From: Acridotheres tristis | Taxonomy: Eukaryota > Chordata > Aves > Passeriformes > Sturnidae | Length of the DNA: 64,000 bases | Reading direction: 5' to 3' | Assembly: GCA_037013685.1 (NCBI GenBank) | Contig: CM072893.1 | Location: forward strand, 22,153,736-22,217,735 | Shown: piece by piece, positions 13,301 through 25,831 of the stretch | Layout: each line of letters begins with the position of its first letter | Position numbering within the stretch: the first letter of the stretch is position 1 | Made by a program: the position numbers and the translations under genes | Notes under the pieces: generated by a model | Databases searched by the model: none | What the model was told of the DNA's origin: nothing | Seen by the model: only the letters and a program-made list of their open reading frames with translations

Positions 13301-16300
13301 TACCACTGAGGGGTACCAGGGCAGGCTGGCGAGTTGGAGGGATGGATGGGACGGGCAGCTGGACCACTTGTGTTGAGCTGGCCCAAGGGAAGCCAGGCTG
13401 GATCTTCAGCACCTGATTTCAGATTTCTAGAAACCAAGGTGAAAGCTTCACAGTGAGCAGTGGATTTCATCACTGCCCCACAACATCCCTCACACTTCAG
13501 AAACACCTGGGCAGAGGGGAACTCCCAGAACACATGGTGCTGATAAGGAAACCATATGAAAAATCCGGTTAAAAGTAGCAGGTTTCTGTTTCCTTCAGGG
13601 GTTACTAAATATACTGCCTTGGAAGCAGAGAGCCTGGCAGAGCAGCTGGATGCTCTGCATCTCTCCTAGAAGGGATTTATCGGTCCATGACCCAGCAGAC
13701 ACTGCCAGCAGGCTGGAGATCCCTGTTGGAGATGTGAAAACCCTGACACTGTGAGCCTGCCCTTGATGCTGTGCTGGGATCTCAGGGGTGGCTGCAGGGG
13801 AGCAAAGTCTGAGGGAGCTGCATCTCAGTCAGCTCTGCCTACACAGGCAATGAAAACAGCATCCCTGCAACAGCATGCCTGAGCATCAGGCTGGCTCCAA
13901 AGAGCAAACCAGTGAGCAGGAGAGCATGGTCCATGCCTGTGCTGCTCTGAGTATCTCCTGGGGCACCTTGGTCTGCTCCCATATGCAGCCTTCCAGCAAG
14001 CATGCCTACCAGCTCTGGGGGCCCATGGGGGGAGCCTGGGGGGCTTTGAGCTTTGTTTGAGATGAACCTGAGCTCGCAGCTAGCACTTGATGGATTTCTC
14101 CTGAAGAGCCCATTTCCCTGACTAAACCACATCATTCCCTTACCCAGGGCTTCAGGGCCCCCAGCTGGATGGGTGCAGGCCAGCTCCTGCCTGCTGGGTG
14201 CACGAGGGTAGCAGATGGCTGTGGCTGAGCACAGCAGGTCAGAGGGTGGCCCATGGCCATCTCTCCTGGCACGGTGGGGCAGAGGGTGGCCCATGACCAA
14301 CTCGACACAGCAGGGCAGCAGCTCCAGAGCAGCTGCAGAAGCAGTGCAGTTCAGAATGGGATTAAAGCCAGGGAAGAAGTTAGAGGAATAAACCCCAGGC
14401 TGTTAAACACAATGGAAGTCTTTAACTTGGATTTTGCTGTTGTTTTAAAGATAAGTCTCTCAATAGTGAGATGCCAATCGCTGTCATGATTGTTTCCTCG
14501 CTCTCCCATGTGCTTCAGCACTGATCCCACATCCCACCACTGTTCTCCTGCACAAACTCTGGCGGGTGCTTCCACAACCACTTTCCTTCCATTCTTGTGC
14601 TATAAAAGAGCCAGGGTGAAAACCGACAAAGGGTTTAAAAGCTGCAAACACCAGCAAGACCGGGCCGTGACCTGCTCCGGGATAGCAGCTGCTGTGTTCC
14701 CGTGGGAGCTATCAGGAAGATAAAAGGCGCTGGCTGTACCTGCGCGGGGCCGCGGCGCTGTGAAATACAATCTGCTCATTAGCTGCCATGACAAAGAGGG
14801 TTCCGCACGCCGGCTGGGCGTGAGGCAGCTCTCAGCTGCCTGCTGAGAGAAGGGCTGCACCAGCACGGCATCAATCACAGCTCCAGCTGGAAGCTCCTCA
14901 GGGAGCTGCGAGCCAGGGCTGGGCTCCCCATAGCAGTCTTTGCACCTCCTTCCCCTCCCCTGCCACTGCTGATGCCTGCTTCTCCAATACAAGGATGGTC
15001 TCACGTGGCAGCAGTGTGGCCCACGGGCACCGAAGCTTCACAGTGAAACTGGGAAGGTGCTCACAGCTCTGCTGGGCTTCCCACACACAGCTGACTCATG
15101 AGCTAAGCAGCATCTTGTGTCTTTTGGGACATCTTGCAAGAGACATGGCCATTGTGTGCCCCTCCAGGTCCTTCACCCATGGAAGGGCAGCTTGAATGCC
15201 CATCCTGGTTGCCAGAATTGCCTGTCCACTCTCCCTCTGAGCGCAAGTGTTTTACTGCCTTGTTATTTTTGAGATAACATTTTTATGTATGGTTGGAGTG
15301 CTTTTTCTTCGTGAGTGATTGGGGCAGTCAGCTGTATAATAGTCAGAGAAGCCCTTCAAATAAAGCCTTTTGCAGGTACATCAGTCTGCCTGCTTGCACT
15401 TAAACCTGTACATGTGTGGGAGTAAGGAGTGGGGGGAAGGAGGGCAGGAGCAGCACCAATATTCGCTCTTCACAGGGCAGTGCCTTTGAAATGCTGATCC
15501 AGCATTTAGTACCTCTAGGATCATTTCAGGTATGCAACGTACATACTCTATCTCTCTTTCCTTAATATCTCTCTGAAACAGTCCAGAGGGAAGCAATACA
15601 TTTATTTCACTCCAGGCAGGCGTGAGATTTCTCTTCAGATTCTTACAGAATGCTAAAGACGTTTTTCAATGCTCTTTCACGTGGTACTCACCTCTTTTTT
15701 ATCCATCCTTGGTATTGATTTCTGCTCCTTTAATGTGCAATGCTGTAAGGTCATATCTATGCAGAAAAAAAACTTGGGCATATTTCTAGGCAGGGCTTGA
15801 GGAACACAAACCCCATGGAAAAGCCAAAGCTGTAAACCAGACTTCCATTTCCTGTGGCTCCTCATGGACCTTTCTCTAACGAGTATGGGCGGGGAGATAC
15901 AGAGTTTGGTAGACACACAAATTTTTTTCTGCATATAAGCTTCACATGCAAGATGAGAAAGTCCTGGAGGGATCAAGGGTGAATCGACAGCAGGGGCTGC
16001 CTGCTCAGCTGTGGTGGTAGAAGACAATATGATATTGTCTGTGAATTGATGGTGTCCTTGAGAAAGCATCACAGCAGTACAAAGGTCTGTGCCCAATGGT
16101 GCTGTGATCAGATGCTTGGATGCTGCGGGTGATTTTTCACCTCCTTGGCTTTGCCCAAAGGCACTGAGGAGAACTCAATGGGAAAGAACATTAATGTCTG
16201 TCCTGGAAGAGAGAGGACCCTGGGCTCATACTGGGCCTGTCTGATCTGTCCCGGGCAGCTCTGCATTAGGGAATGGGTTGGGGCCCCCAGTTTCCAGGTC

Positions 16301-19300
16301 CAGGGAGGCAAGGGACCCTCCGGTGAGGTGCCAGAAGCTGGGAGCGGGTCTCCCGGCTCCGCTCCCGCCGGCTGCACGTACACGCTCCCGGTGCTCTCAT
16401 TAGCGGAGCTGGCTTGGCAGGAGGCGCTGCTAATTGCAGCTGAAGGTCCCAGCCTCCCCAGCCGGTCCCTGTCCCGTCCCTGCGCTGCACCCGAGGGGAT
16501 CCACCCCGGGCCAGGGTGAGGGGGCTGGTGCTCTCCCACCTGTACCCATGCCCACCTGGGGGCCAGCGGAACTCAGCCCTGCTGCTGCATCCCGCCATCT
16601 GTACATCCACCACCGAGTCACCTCCCCAGCTGCCAGAGCGGGACTGTGGCTGCTGCTCCCCCCGCGGGGACCCTCGGCTGCAGGTCACTGTCTAGGACAG
16701 GGTGGTCAGGTCGGACTGCAGCGTGCCAGGCAGGCAGAGGCACGGTCCCAAATCTGGGAGTGACGGAGGGTGGGGAGAGGGAGCAGGTTCAATGGAGCTT
16801 GCACACACACACAGCTGTTCCTGGTGACGATAAATCTGCTGCGTGGGTGTCTGGCACCCCCATCTGCCCTGCACGCTGGAGCACTGACTCTGGTGGGAGT
16901 GATGCCTGCAGACAGGGAAGGGGTGGGAGAAGCGAGGATTGGCAGGAACTGTTGTTAAAGGATGTTTGCTCTGGCCACAGATGGGAGGGATGAAATCTCG
17001 GGCAGTTCAGGTGTGCGTGGGGGAAAAGCTCTCCCATGAGATGTCAAGGTAAAGCATGGTCTGCTGAGGGGCAGAGTGGAAATGGTGTCCTGTGGAATTC
17101 TCCCAGCGAGCCTTGGCATAACCGACTGGAGCAGGTTTGAGCAAAGCATCCACCCCACCACCTTGTCCTTTCTATCATGTCTCAAGGGCTAAGGCATTGT
17201 CTGCTTTCTGCAACCTCTCTCCTTCCAGGAGTTCCAGGTTAGCTCTGAGGATCGTTGTATCTGTGAACAAGGAGACAGATTTAAAGCAGCTAAACTCTGC
17301 TTGCTGTCACAGTGGGTTAAGGGGCCTTTCCCTCTTGGTGCACCAGAAAAAAGGTCTCTGAAGTGCATATGCATGGAATCTCAAATGGATCAAAGCCATG
17401 CTGTTACTAGCAGCTCTGGCACCCACCCATTGGAGCTGCAAGACATGTGCAGAGCTGGAGCTGGTCTGCTCCTCCTGCATTGGAGTCTGGGGCAGAGACA
17501 AACTCCATCTGGCACTGGCAGCAGCAGCTTGGTCTTGGAAGGAAGGACACAGCCACGGCTCACATCTCCCAGAGGCATCATGCTAGTGCTAAAGCTGCCC
17601 GGCTTGGTCGCAGAGCCAACCCAGGGCTGTGGATGAGGTGGGACAGAAAGACCATTCCCAGAGTGGATTGGTGTTCTGGAAGAACAGGAAACAGAAAAAT
17701 TGCGTTTGGTTTCCAAGCCCTCTGATCTGGCAACTCCGCTCCCTTCCTGTAGCCTGCATCGCCTGGACCCTGTTAGGGAGAGGTGATGACAAAAGAGAGA
17801 TTTGGCTCTTCCTCCATCTGCTCAGATTCCAAAAAGGTGAGGAGGCCACTGGCTGGAGCCAGGCTGTGGTGGGCAGTAGGCAGGTGTCACGTCCTACTCA
17901 CCACTTTCCTGTTTTCTGGGCAGGCTGTCCCCTCATTGCCACTGATGCCTGGCAGCAATTCCTGTGGCTGCTGCTCCCACAGTAGGAATTTTGCTGTAGA
18001 CCACTGGCTTGAGGAGAAAGCTGCAGGAAGATGTAAAGGCATAAGGCAACACAGGAAAGAGTGGTGTGAGATGAAGTGTTCGCAGCCGTTAGAGCAGGAA
18101 GGAAGAGGATCAGCAACAGCTGCCCGGGCAGGGATGTCAGCAGCTTCAGAGGACTGGTGGCGGGGCACCTGCTGGGACGTGGCCTCAGCAAGAAAGGGAT
18201 TGGTCAGCTCGGCCATTCCTTTCATAGGTGGAGGTGTCTGGATCAAAGCAAAGGTCTGTCCTGCCCAGGAGGGGCAGAGCAGAGGGAGGAGGCAAGGGGC
18301 CACTTTGCTGCAGCATCTCTGTGTGCTGCCTCCTCCTCTCCTGCTGCTGCTGGTGCCACCAGCCTCTGGCAGGTCAGTCTATTTAAAGCCCCCTTTTTTG
18401 GGACTAGAAGGAGCCTTGCTCCCCATTCATAGACCATCTCTGGAGTGTCCCCTGTGGTGCTCACTCACAGACTCCCCAATACAGCAAATGTTGTAGGAGA
18501 CTGCTTAGTTCTCCAGAACCTCCACACAAGGAGGGGGCACACATGAAACAGCAAACAGTCCCTGAGGGTGGGGGCATGAGAGCTCGTGAGGGCAGCATCA
18601 GTGTCTGAAGCTGATGATTTTGACAGAAAATCATCAAGATGAAGTTCTGCCCCACTCCTCTTGTTCACAGGACCTTGCAAAGGGTTTGGCTGAGAAAACC
18701 TTGAACTCCCACTTAAGAAGCACATAAAACTCAGGGATAATGTTAAAAGCAGCATTATCCAGCCTTGCTGGAGGAACAAGCAGCTATGGCTTGAACAGGA
18801 TGTAAGGACCTCCGCAGGGAGAAAGCTTTGGATGCTGAGAATCTCTTTAATCTAGTGGAAAAAGAAAGAACAAGCACCACTGGTTGGAAGCTGAAGCCAG
18901 ACAAATTCAAGACAAAAATAAGGAGTGGGATTTTTAACAGTGCAGATATGTAACTGCTGGAACATGCTCCCTGGGAAGTGGCAGCTTCTCCATCCCTCCA
19001 AGTCTTCACAATCACTACTTTTCTGTAAGATGCTTTTGTCAAAAACAAGCCATCAGGTTCAACGAAGGGATAAAATAGCAAAGCCCTCTGTCCTGTGATG
19101 CTCAGACCAGCCAGTCCTTATCTCCACACAGCTTGCTTGGACTGTAGAAAAATGCAGATGAAGGTGCAAGAACGGAGCTGTCTGTAACAGGCTGCTGAAA
19201 CTCGAGTGTGTGTAAGGCACAAGGGAAGAACTTGGGCAGGAAGAAGCAATAAGAAGCAGAATAGGGTGAGCAGCAGCCAGCTGATGCTGCTGGTGACTTA

Positions 19301-22300
19301 GGAACATAAAAGCCATGCTCTGGCAGCCCCAGCCAGAAGAGGTTGTGCACCATGGGCTCACAGCCTACTTGTTTGAAACTCAGCTGCCTTTGCTGGTTAC
19401 AGTCCCCAGGAGACTGAAGGGCTATGGCTCTTTTACTCTGGCTTTCTGGTTATGGAAAAGTCTTCTCACACATGGAGAACACAGAGCTGAACAAAATCAG
19501 GTGGCAGCAGAGCTGCTTTGCTGACTCTAGGAGAGAACAAAGTCTAAAAGTTCTGCAATGAAGTAAAATGTGCAAAGAGATCAAGTAGGACCCCCTGGGC
19601 TTTCCCTCTCTAGTGGAAAGCTTGTACATTTTCACTGGCCCCACGGGGCTGGGAAGATGAGGCTCCCTAAGCTCTGCACATCAGCTCACTGCACACAAGC
19701 ACCCCTCCTGCCCACAAATCAGAGGTCTCAGGAGATCTCCTGAGGCACAGGAAGGCAGAGCCTTCCTCACCTGCAGTACTGCTTGATGGCTCTGCAAAGT
19801 AATTAAACCAAGAAAGATCCCTCGATTCCCACGGGAATCCCATAATAACAAACCAGATTCCTCTCTGCTATCCCTCCTTTACTGCTACAGCTGTACTGCT
19901 GGCTCAGCCCTTTTGGAGTCTTCTGTGACTCCAAAAGACAAATCCTTTCTGCAGTTGCACTGGTTGGAGCAACCTGTCTCCCTGGACATGGCTGAGGCTG
20001 CCCCTGACAGGGTGTCCAGCTCCCCACTTCACGTCTTTGCAAGGGGTATGTGGGCACTGTCAGCCTGGAGAACTTGCTTGCACAGAGTGTGCCACATGGG
20101 AGCAGGTGTCAGCTGCTGTCAGGGGCTGAGAAAGAGGTCACTGACCAGTGGAAAAGCCACTCTGGTTGCAGCCAAGCTGGGTTTCAAGAGCAACTATTTC
20201 CCAAGCTTGTCCCATTTGAACAGGAGCTGGTAGCTGCAGAAGCCCATCAGCCCTGGCATGATTATGGCTGGGGTTCACTCATGCCAGTGGGAGGTGCAGC
20301 CCTGGAGCACCAGCTGGGAAAAGTGTCCGCCCTCAGCAGGTTTGTTTCAGTCATGCTAGGTATGTGTGTGTGTGTGTGTAATTCATCATTCAAATGCTTG
20401 ATGTCACCAGGTCCTGGTAATTCATTGCAAATAACATGATTTTGGCCCCTCAGACCAGTGGATTTGCGATGATGAGAAAAGCTGCAGCTGTCTTCAGTGC
20501 TTCCCTGCAGTGAGCTGAAGAGCTCAAGTGCCTTAAGGCCAGTGCTGGCACTCCTTTTTCAGCCCCAGGTCATTTTTCTGGCCCTCCTTTGAACTCTCTT
20601 TGGTATTTTCACATCCTTCTTGAAACCGAGACTTTGGAGCTAGCTTTGCCAGCAAGGCAAGGTAAAAGCATTGCTCTCCCTTCACCTCCTGCAGATGTTG
20701 AAGCAACACAGTGGTCCCCACACTGCCCTGGAGACGTTGACTGTGCTGAAATATTGCACACTCAGCCGTGATCACCTCATACTTTGCAGAATAGCTCACC
20801 CTAAATCACTGCTGACTGTCTTACCCATCCCACGGCACCTGCAAGGTTTTTCTCAGAAAAGCTGTGTACCCTTAGCTGCACCAGAAGCTCACACAACATA
20901 GCCAACACTTTTCAGAGAGACAATCATCCGTCCTTGTGCCCAGCTTGGGAGATGCTGAATGGCACAGCTCTGCCCATGAGCCATCATGGCAGAAGCCTGG
21001 GGCTCAATGTTCCCAGCTCTGCAGGGTTATTCAGAGCATTCTTGGGAAGAGCATGTGCTGAGATGTGAAATTTGGCAGCAGCTGAGGCAGCTCATGGGGC
21101 TGGGCAGGCTTCCAGGACCCCCACATTACAAACCTTGCTGCTACTGAGCCTTGAGAATGGAGAGCACTGATGTCAAAGCAGCAAATCCCTGGGGACCACC
21201 CAGCCCGGAGAGGTGAGTGCTCAGCTGGAGGCTGGGATTGCTGGTGCCAACTAGCCATGGAGGCAAGAGCAGTGAGAGCCCTCAGCAGAACAGCTCTTGA
21301 GATCTATATGGAAATTCTGAAGGCAGACACTGAAAGTGTGGCTTCTATCACTCCTGTAACTTGTGGGTGAAAGCAGCATCTCATCAATGGAGAGGAGAGG
21401 AGGTGAGAAACCTCAGGAGAAAAGACCTAAAAGCCTGAACTGACCGGTAGCTCAGGACACCAAACTTGGTTTTAACTCATGACCATGGGGCTAAACACTG
21501 AAGTCTGTGCTTTTCTTTGTTCTCACTGCAAACTCAAGTAGTTACTCATCTAATGACTCTGCTAATCAGGGTGGCTCGCCAGAGAGACAGCAGTACTGTT
21601 TCTCCTGCCTGCTATGAGCATGAGCAGCATAGGCTGGCACTGCTTCCCACAAAAGATCAGTGCAGGCAGGGACATCCTCAGGCTGCAAAGCAGCCCGACC
21701 ATCCAGCAGGGTCAGGGCCAGAGGCATGGCCTCATTGACAGACCACATAACCAGCATTGCACAGCTGCAGCTCGTTCTCCCTGGGAGCTCTGGCCTTGTG
21801 GCTGAGCTGTCTCAGGCTACACAAGCCTCCCTTCACGCTCCCATCTCCTTTGGGGCCCAGAGTTTCCAGAGGAAGCACTTACCAGGCTGGTGTGGCGCAA
21901 AGCCCTGTGGTTTTGGCTGGGAGTAGCAAAAGGAGAACAAAAGGGTGCTTTTCCTCCAGCATTATGCCAAAATCTTGCCCAGAAAGTGAGAAGTGTGTCT
22001 GGAACTCTCTTTGGCAGACCAGCTAAGTGCTGATGGAACAGATCAGCTTCTGCTGAACTGGAAAGAGCATGGGGCTGGCACTTCAATCTAGCTGCTGGGT
22101 TTTCACCTTGTGCTGGTCACTGGTGCCCCACTGCTTGGTTTTATATGCTGACGTCTTTACCCAAAATGCATGTTAATAATGGGCTGTATGAGGGCTCCCC
22201 ATGCACAGGATGGATAACTGAGTCTATATGAGATATCTGCACATCCACTCACCCATTCTGCCCTGTATCCTGGGGACCTGGAGACTCCATTCCCAACCAC

Positions 22301-25031
22301 ACACCCTTCTGGGATGCAAGACCCCTTCATCACACTGTCCTGACCATGTAGGGCTTTCCTGGCCCTTCCCAGGCACTGCGCAGAGCCACAGGATGCTTGT
22401 TCAGCACTCATTTCTTCCTCACAATGCAGGTCAGCCCTGACAGGCAGAGCAGCCCCTGGTGCTAGTGTGACCATCACTGCTGGACATTTGACATTGCCAG
22501 CAGGGAAGGGGGATCATCCCTATTGCCCTGGGGCACATGGTCCCTCTAGGACATCCAGTCTGGGATGTTCAGAGGGTGTTTATGTGCGTGCAGATTACTG
22601 AGCACCCACAGGCAGCACTCAGAGAAGCAGGGCGAGAGGCTCCATCTCCCCAGCATCACCTGCTGTGCCTGGAGCAGCAGCGGGGCCAGAGCCCCATCCT
22701 GCAGAACAGGAGGCGAGGGTCTGAGCCTGCCCTTTCCCTTCCCACAACCCTGCTTCATTTACCACACACCTCCCAGCTTCTGCAGCGGATGAGTGGGGGG
22801 CCCTGCCGCAGCGGCCTCCGTCACCACACAGCCTCACCTCCCTCCCCGGGGCTTGAGGCCCATCCTGTGTGCTGTGTGAGGCTATGCCCTGCGGGAAAAA
22901 TACTGTGTGGTGACTTAATTAAGGCTGCATCATTAATGCATGTGTGCAGAGTCTGAGCATTTCCTCTTTCTTGAGTGCTTGGCTTCCCCATGCTCCACAG
23001 GAGGCTTTAAAATGGGAGAAATACCTCTGGGAAGCTGAGCACCCTCAGCGGTCCCAAAAGCCAGTGTGCCATGAACAAAGAGCAGGGCAGAGTTCTGATG
23101 TGCTCCAGCTCTGTGTAGAGAGTGGGGGAAGAGCCTGCTCCACAGACATCACCCCCCTGTGTGCATCATCTGGAGCTGGTGTGCAGGTCCACAGCATGGC
23201 TATGTGTTAGTCCATGGGTAAGTGTGGACGTGCCCATGCTGCTCCCCAGGCTCTGCAACCTAGCCAAGATCTGAGCTCCTTCAGATGGTACCCGTGTCTC
23301 TCAGTTGGGCAATGTATTCCTCCCTGGATCTCTTTCCTGGAAACATTCATGCCATTATGGCTTGGACTGCACAAAAAAAATCTCATCCCAAAGCAGACAT
23401 CTGGCACACAACACTTTCACCCCAACAGCCAAAATTTTGCTAGGCTGCAAGCAGGGGAGCCAGCCTTTCCTGGCCACGCCCTCTGTGAGTAGGGGGGGCT
23501 GTTGTGCTGCTGACTGTCCCCTCTGCCCCCCAGGACTACTGGCTGTCCCTGCTTTACAAGCGCCTCATTGGTCCCAAGGTGCTGGCGATCCACGTGGCCG
23601 GTCTCCAGAGGAAGCCCCGGCCCGGCAGAGTCATTCGCGACAAGCTCCGGATTTATGCCCACTGCACCAGCTACCACAAGTAAGTGCAGCAAGGAAGGCT
23701 GAAGATTACAGGGTGGGATAAGTGGTATCCCCAGGAGACCAACAAGGACATGCTGAGGCAGGTTGGTTTCCCAGGATACTCACTCGGGTGCTGCTCTGGC
23801 CAATGTCACAGTGAAGGAAGAGTGCAGGAATGGCCTGGGATGCCGCCGATGAAAGTCGTGGCAAGCCCGTGCCTGGGAACGGGGCCGGGTGGGGCCGGTG
23901 CAGTGGCCGCCGGGCAGCCTGGGCAGCAGAGATCAAGGGAGTGGATTTCACACGAGGGGCCCCGGTCGGTCGGGTTACCCGCCGGGCCGCGCTGCCGGGG
24001 AGCCTGGACTGGTTATTGTTTCGCTGATAAGGTCTTTGAAAGTACCTCAGCGAGCCAGGGGGGCGGCCACCTCCTCCGCGGACACAAGTTGCTATTGTGG
24101 AGGAGGAGAGACTGTTTCTTTACACAGTCCAGATGCTTTCAACATGCCTCCAGCTCGGTAGGAAACCTTGTCCAGTAACTGACAGGTGCAAAGTGCTTTT
24201 TAGCCTTTGTTTGGGGCTGCCTGATTCGGCAGGGACAGAGGATCAGTGTCTGGACCTGTCTGTCAGGTGCCTGGGGTGGTGGGGGCAGACGCCACTCACG
24301 CACAGAGCTCCCCTCCGTTCTCAGCCTCCTCCTTGCAAGGTTGGGAGGGAGGGGAGGCTCTCCTGGGACTGACACTCTGTCCTTCGCCACCCCCAGTCTG
24401 GACACCGTGGCAGCATCCTCTTGTGCCGTGTCACTGCTGGCTGAAGGGGGGCTTGAAAGGTGTCTCCACAGAGCCATGCTTCATGATGGGAAGGTGGCAT
24501 CTCCCTGTGAAGGGGCAGCAGGATAGTGAATCTGGATGTCTGCGAGAGGCCAGTTCTTGCAGAAACCCCCCAAACCCCTTCTTGGAGGCGATGCTCCCTA
24601 GGGACATGGCAGTGCAGCCCTCATCTCCCACTCTCCCCTTTGCAGTCACAACTATGTCCGGGGATCCATCACCCTTTACATCATCAACCTGCATCGCTCC
24701 CGGAAGAAAATCAAGCTGGCAGGGACGCTGCGGGATAAGATTGTCCACCAGTACCTGCTGCAGCCCTATGGCAAGGACGGGCTCCACTCCAAGTAAGTTG
24801 GATGCTGGTGGCTGGGACTGTCCCATCCTCAGTGCCACTGCGCTGACTCTTTCCTGGTCCCACAGGTCGGTCCAGCTCAACGGGCAGCCGCTGGCCATGG
24901 TGGATGACGGGACTCTCCCCGAGCTGAAGCCTCGCCCGCTGCGGGCCGGCCGCACCCTGGTCATCCCCCCGCTGACTATGAGCTTCTACGTGGTGAAGAA
25001 TGTGAACGCACTGGCCTGTCGGTACCGATAA
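1388..25031 (+). CDS. HPSE2: Heparanase-2 (HPSE2), 3' part: last seven coding exons
   Basis: Coding exons are 1388-1435, 9477-9570, 12047-12153, 12943-13057, 23534-23679, 24646-24792 and 24866-25031 (stop TAA 25029-25031). All have GT-AG borders and compatible phases, giving about 274 C-terminal residues; the family is about 590 aa, so the 5' exons lie before the window. The product reads as the C-terminal part of the glycosyl-hydrolase-79-like fold plus the beta-sandwich domain, with landmarks [39 protein letters not shown] and the terminus [12 protein letters not shown]2 is a secreted protein that binds heparan sulfate and heparanase but is known to lack endoglycosidase activity. The segment around [12 protein letters not shown] aligns with the heparanase nucleophile motif, but the glutamate is one residue out of register. 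HPSE2 is separable from HPSE by WLEGV in place of heparanase WLGET. HPS1 follows head to tail. Confidence 0.95.
4815..4838. repeat. Perfect inverted repeat, 11-bp arms, 2-bp centre
   Basis: The left arm AAATAAACCTG (4815-4825) and right arm CAGGTTTATTT (4828-4838) are exact reverse complements around GT. Each arm carries a forkhead-like GTAAATA/AAATAAAC element and an ACCTG/CAGGT half E-box, and both strands contain AATAAA. It lies deep inside an HPSE2 intron. Whether it is functional is unknown. Confidence 0.85.
7195..7236. repeat. A/T homopolymer tract
   Basis: A run of A followed by a run of T, broken by single bases, forms low-complexity sequence in an HPSE2 intron. No transposon body is recognisable beside it. 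Confidence 0.8.
9571..12046 (+). other. HPSE2 intron, 2.5 kb
   Basis: The donor GTGAGC follows CAGAAG at 9570 and the acceptor ATGCAG ends at 12046; the junction is phase 0 (K|V). It contains no recognisable gene. Around 11050-11175 is a TGATTAG/TAGATAATTACAG-containing block that could be a conserved non-coding element. Confidence 0.75.
18800..19115 (+). mobile_element. CR1-like LINE 3' fragment, old
   Basis: In order, this stretch carries diverged forms of segments typical of the 3' part of sauropsid CR1 elements: ACTGGTTGGAAGCTGAAGCC, ACAAATTCAAGAC, TTTTTAACAGTG, CTGGAACA and GGAAGTGGCAGCTTCTCCAT. It reads in the + orientation. There is no terminal ATTCTATG-type repeat and no open reading frame, so it is a decayed, immobile remnant. 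The subfamily cannot be assigned by eye. Confidence 0.7.
20363..20380. repeat. Short TG dinucleotide microsatellite
   Basis: About eight TG units in a row in an HPSE2 intron. Another short TG run sits at the very right end of the window. Confidence 0.8.
20540..20800 (-). mobile_element. CR1-like LINE fragment, reverse orientation
   Basis: The stretch CTGGCCCTCCTTTGAACTCT followed by CACATCCTTCTTGAAAC resembles the reverse complement of the CR1 region just 3' of the reverse-transcriptase ORF, which in fresher copies reads like GGCTCTTCTCTGAACCCTCT and ACATCCTTCTTGAA. It is diverged and lacks coding capacity. The edges are approximate. Confidence 0.6.
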
Positions 25032-25760
25032 CCTGCGGCCCACAATGGACTCGCCAGCCCCACTCCTGCCCCTGTGCACTGCCCAGGTCACGCTGCCTCC
25101 TTGGCAGCCCACGCAGCCTCGTCGTGGGGTCGTGCCGGGCAGCTCCACGCCATGCTCTCATCCTCACCCCCAGGATGTCCTCCACTTTGGCACCGCTCCT
25201 GCCCTGTGACCGCAGAGCCCTGGCCACCATCCCGCCAGAGCAGCGCGACAGCCAGTTTGCAGGGCCTGCCACCCTCCGTCCTGTGAGCTGCGGGAAGCAC
25301 CCGGGCTCTGGTGCCCACTGGCTGCAGGGAGGGTTGGGGTGCTGAGCCCCGGTTATCCCGGGACGGACACCCTCCCCGACCCCCTGGTCCCGCTGCCCCT
25401 CGGGAGGACCCCTCCAGCAGCCGGACCCCCTTCCCGCAGGCGGACAGTGCTCCGGTGCAGCAAGCGCATGGAAGCAGCTCCCTCTACTGCCGCCGGGATG
25501 CCGCCAGCCGGCCTGACCCGCCGCGAGATGCACCGGGCGGGGCGGGCCGGGGCAGGGGAGGGGAAGGGGCGCCGGGGGCCGCCCCTCGGGCTCCGCGGCG
25601 GGAAATGTCGATAATTAAATTATACATCCCGGAGCGGAGAGGGGCGGAGCGGCGGGCCAAGAGCGTGTCCTGTCCGGGACAGTGGCAGTGTCGCGGGCAG
25701 GAGCAGCTGCGACGCGCCCAGGCGCTACCGGAGGTGTAATAAAGTTGGGCTCTCAACTGC
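25032..25760 (+). other. HPSE2 3' UTR (inferred) running into CpG-rich sequence
   Basis: From the HPSE2 stop codon to just past an AATAAA at 25738-25743. The second half is strongly CpG-rich and contains GGCGGGAAA (E2F-like) beside an isolated AT-rich core TCGATAATTAAATTATA at 25607-25623. The UTR therefore overlaps what looks like the distal edge of the HPS1 CpG island. Confidence 0.55.
25738..25743 (+). terminator. Candidate HPSE2 poly(A) signal AATAAA
   Basis: This canonical hexamer lies 707 bp after the HPSE2 stop and is followed by a GT-rich stretch. I saw no earlier canonical hexamer after the stop. It lies about 600 bp before the HPS1 start codon. Confidence 0.55.
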
Positions 25761-25831
25761 GCCGTTGTCTTCTATGCACCGCGCGCCGAGCCGGGCCGGG
25801 CCGGGCAGGGACGAGCCGGGCGGGCGGGAGT

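Larger units (their letters stand above)
13058..23533 (+). other. HPSE2 intron, 10.5 kb
   Basis: The donor GTAGGT is at 13058 and the acceptor CCCCCCAG ends at 23533; the junction is phase 0 (LP|DY). No exon was recognised inside. It holds a + strand CR1-like 3' fragment (about 18800-19115), a - strand CR1-like fragment (about 20540-20800), a short TG run (about 20363-20380) and a block at 14390-14860 that looks constrained. The rest shows nothing I can name. Confidence 0.75.

Noticed and set aside
16800..16812. Short CA run as a microsatellite of interest
   Set aside because: Only about five to six units, common in vertebrate DNA.
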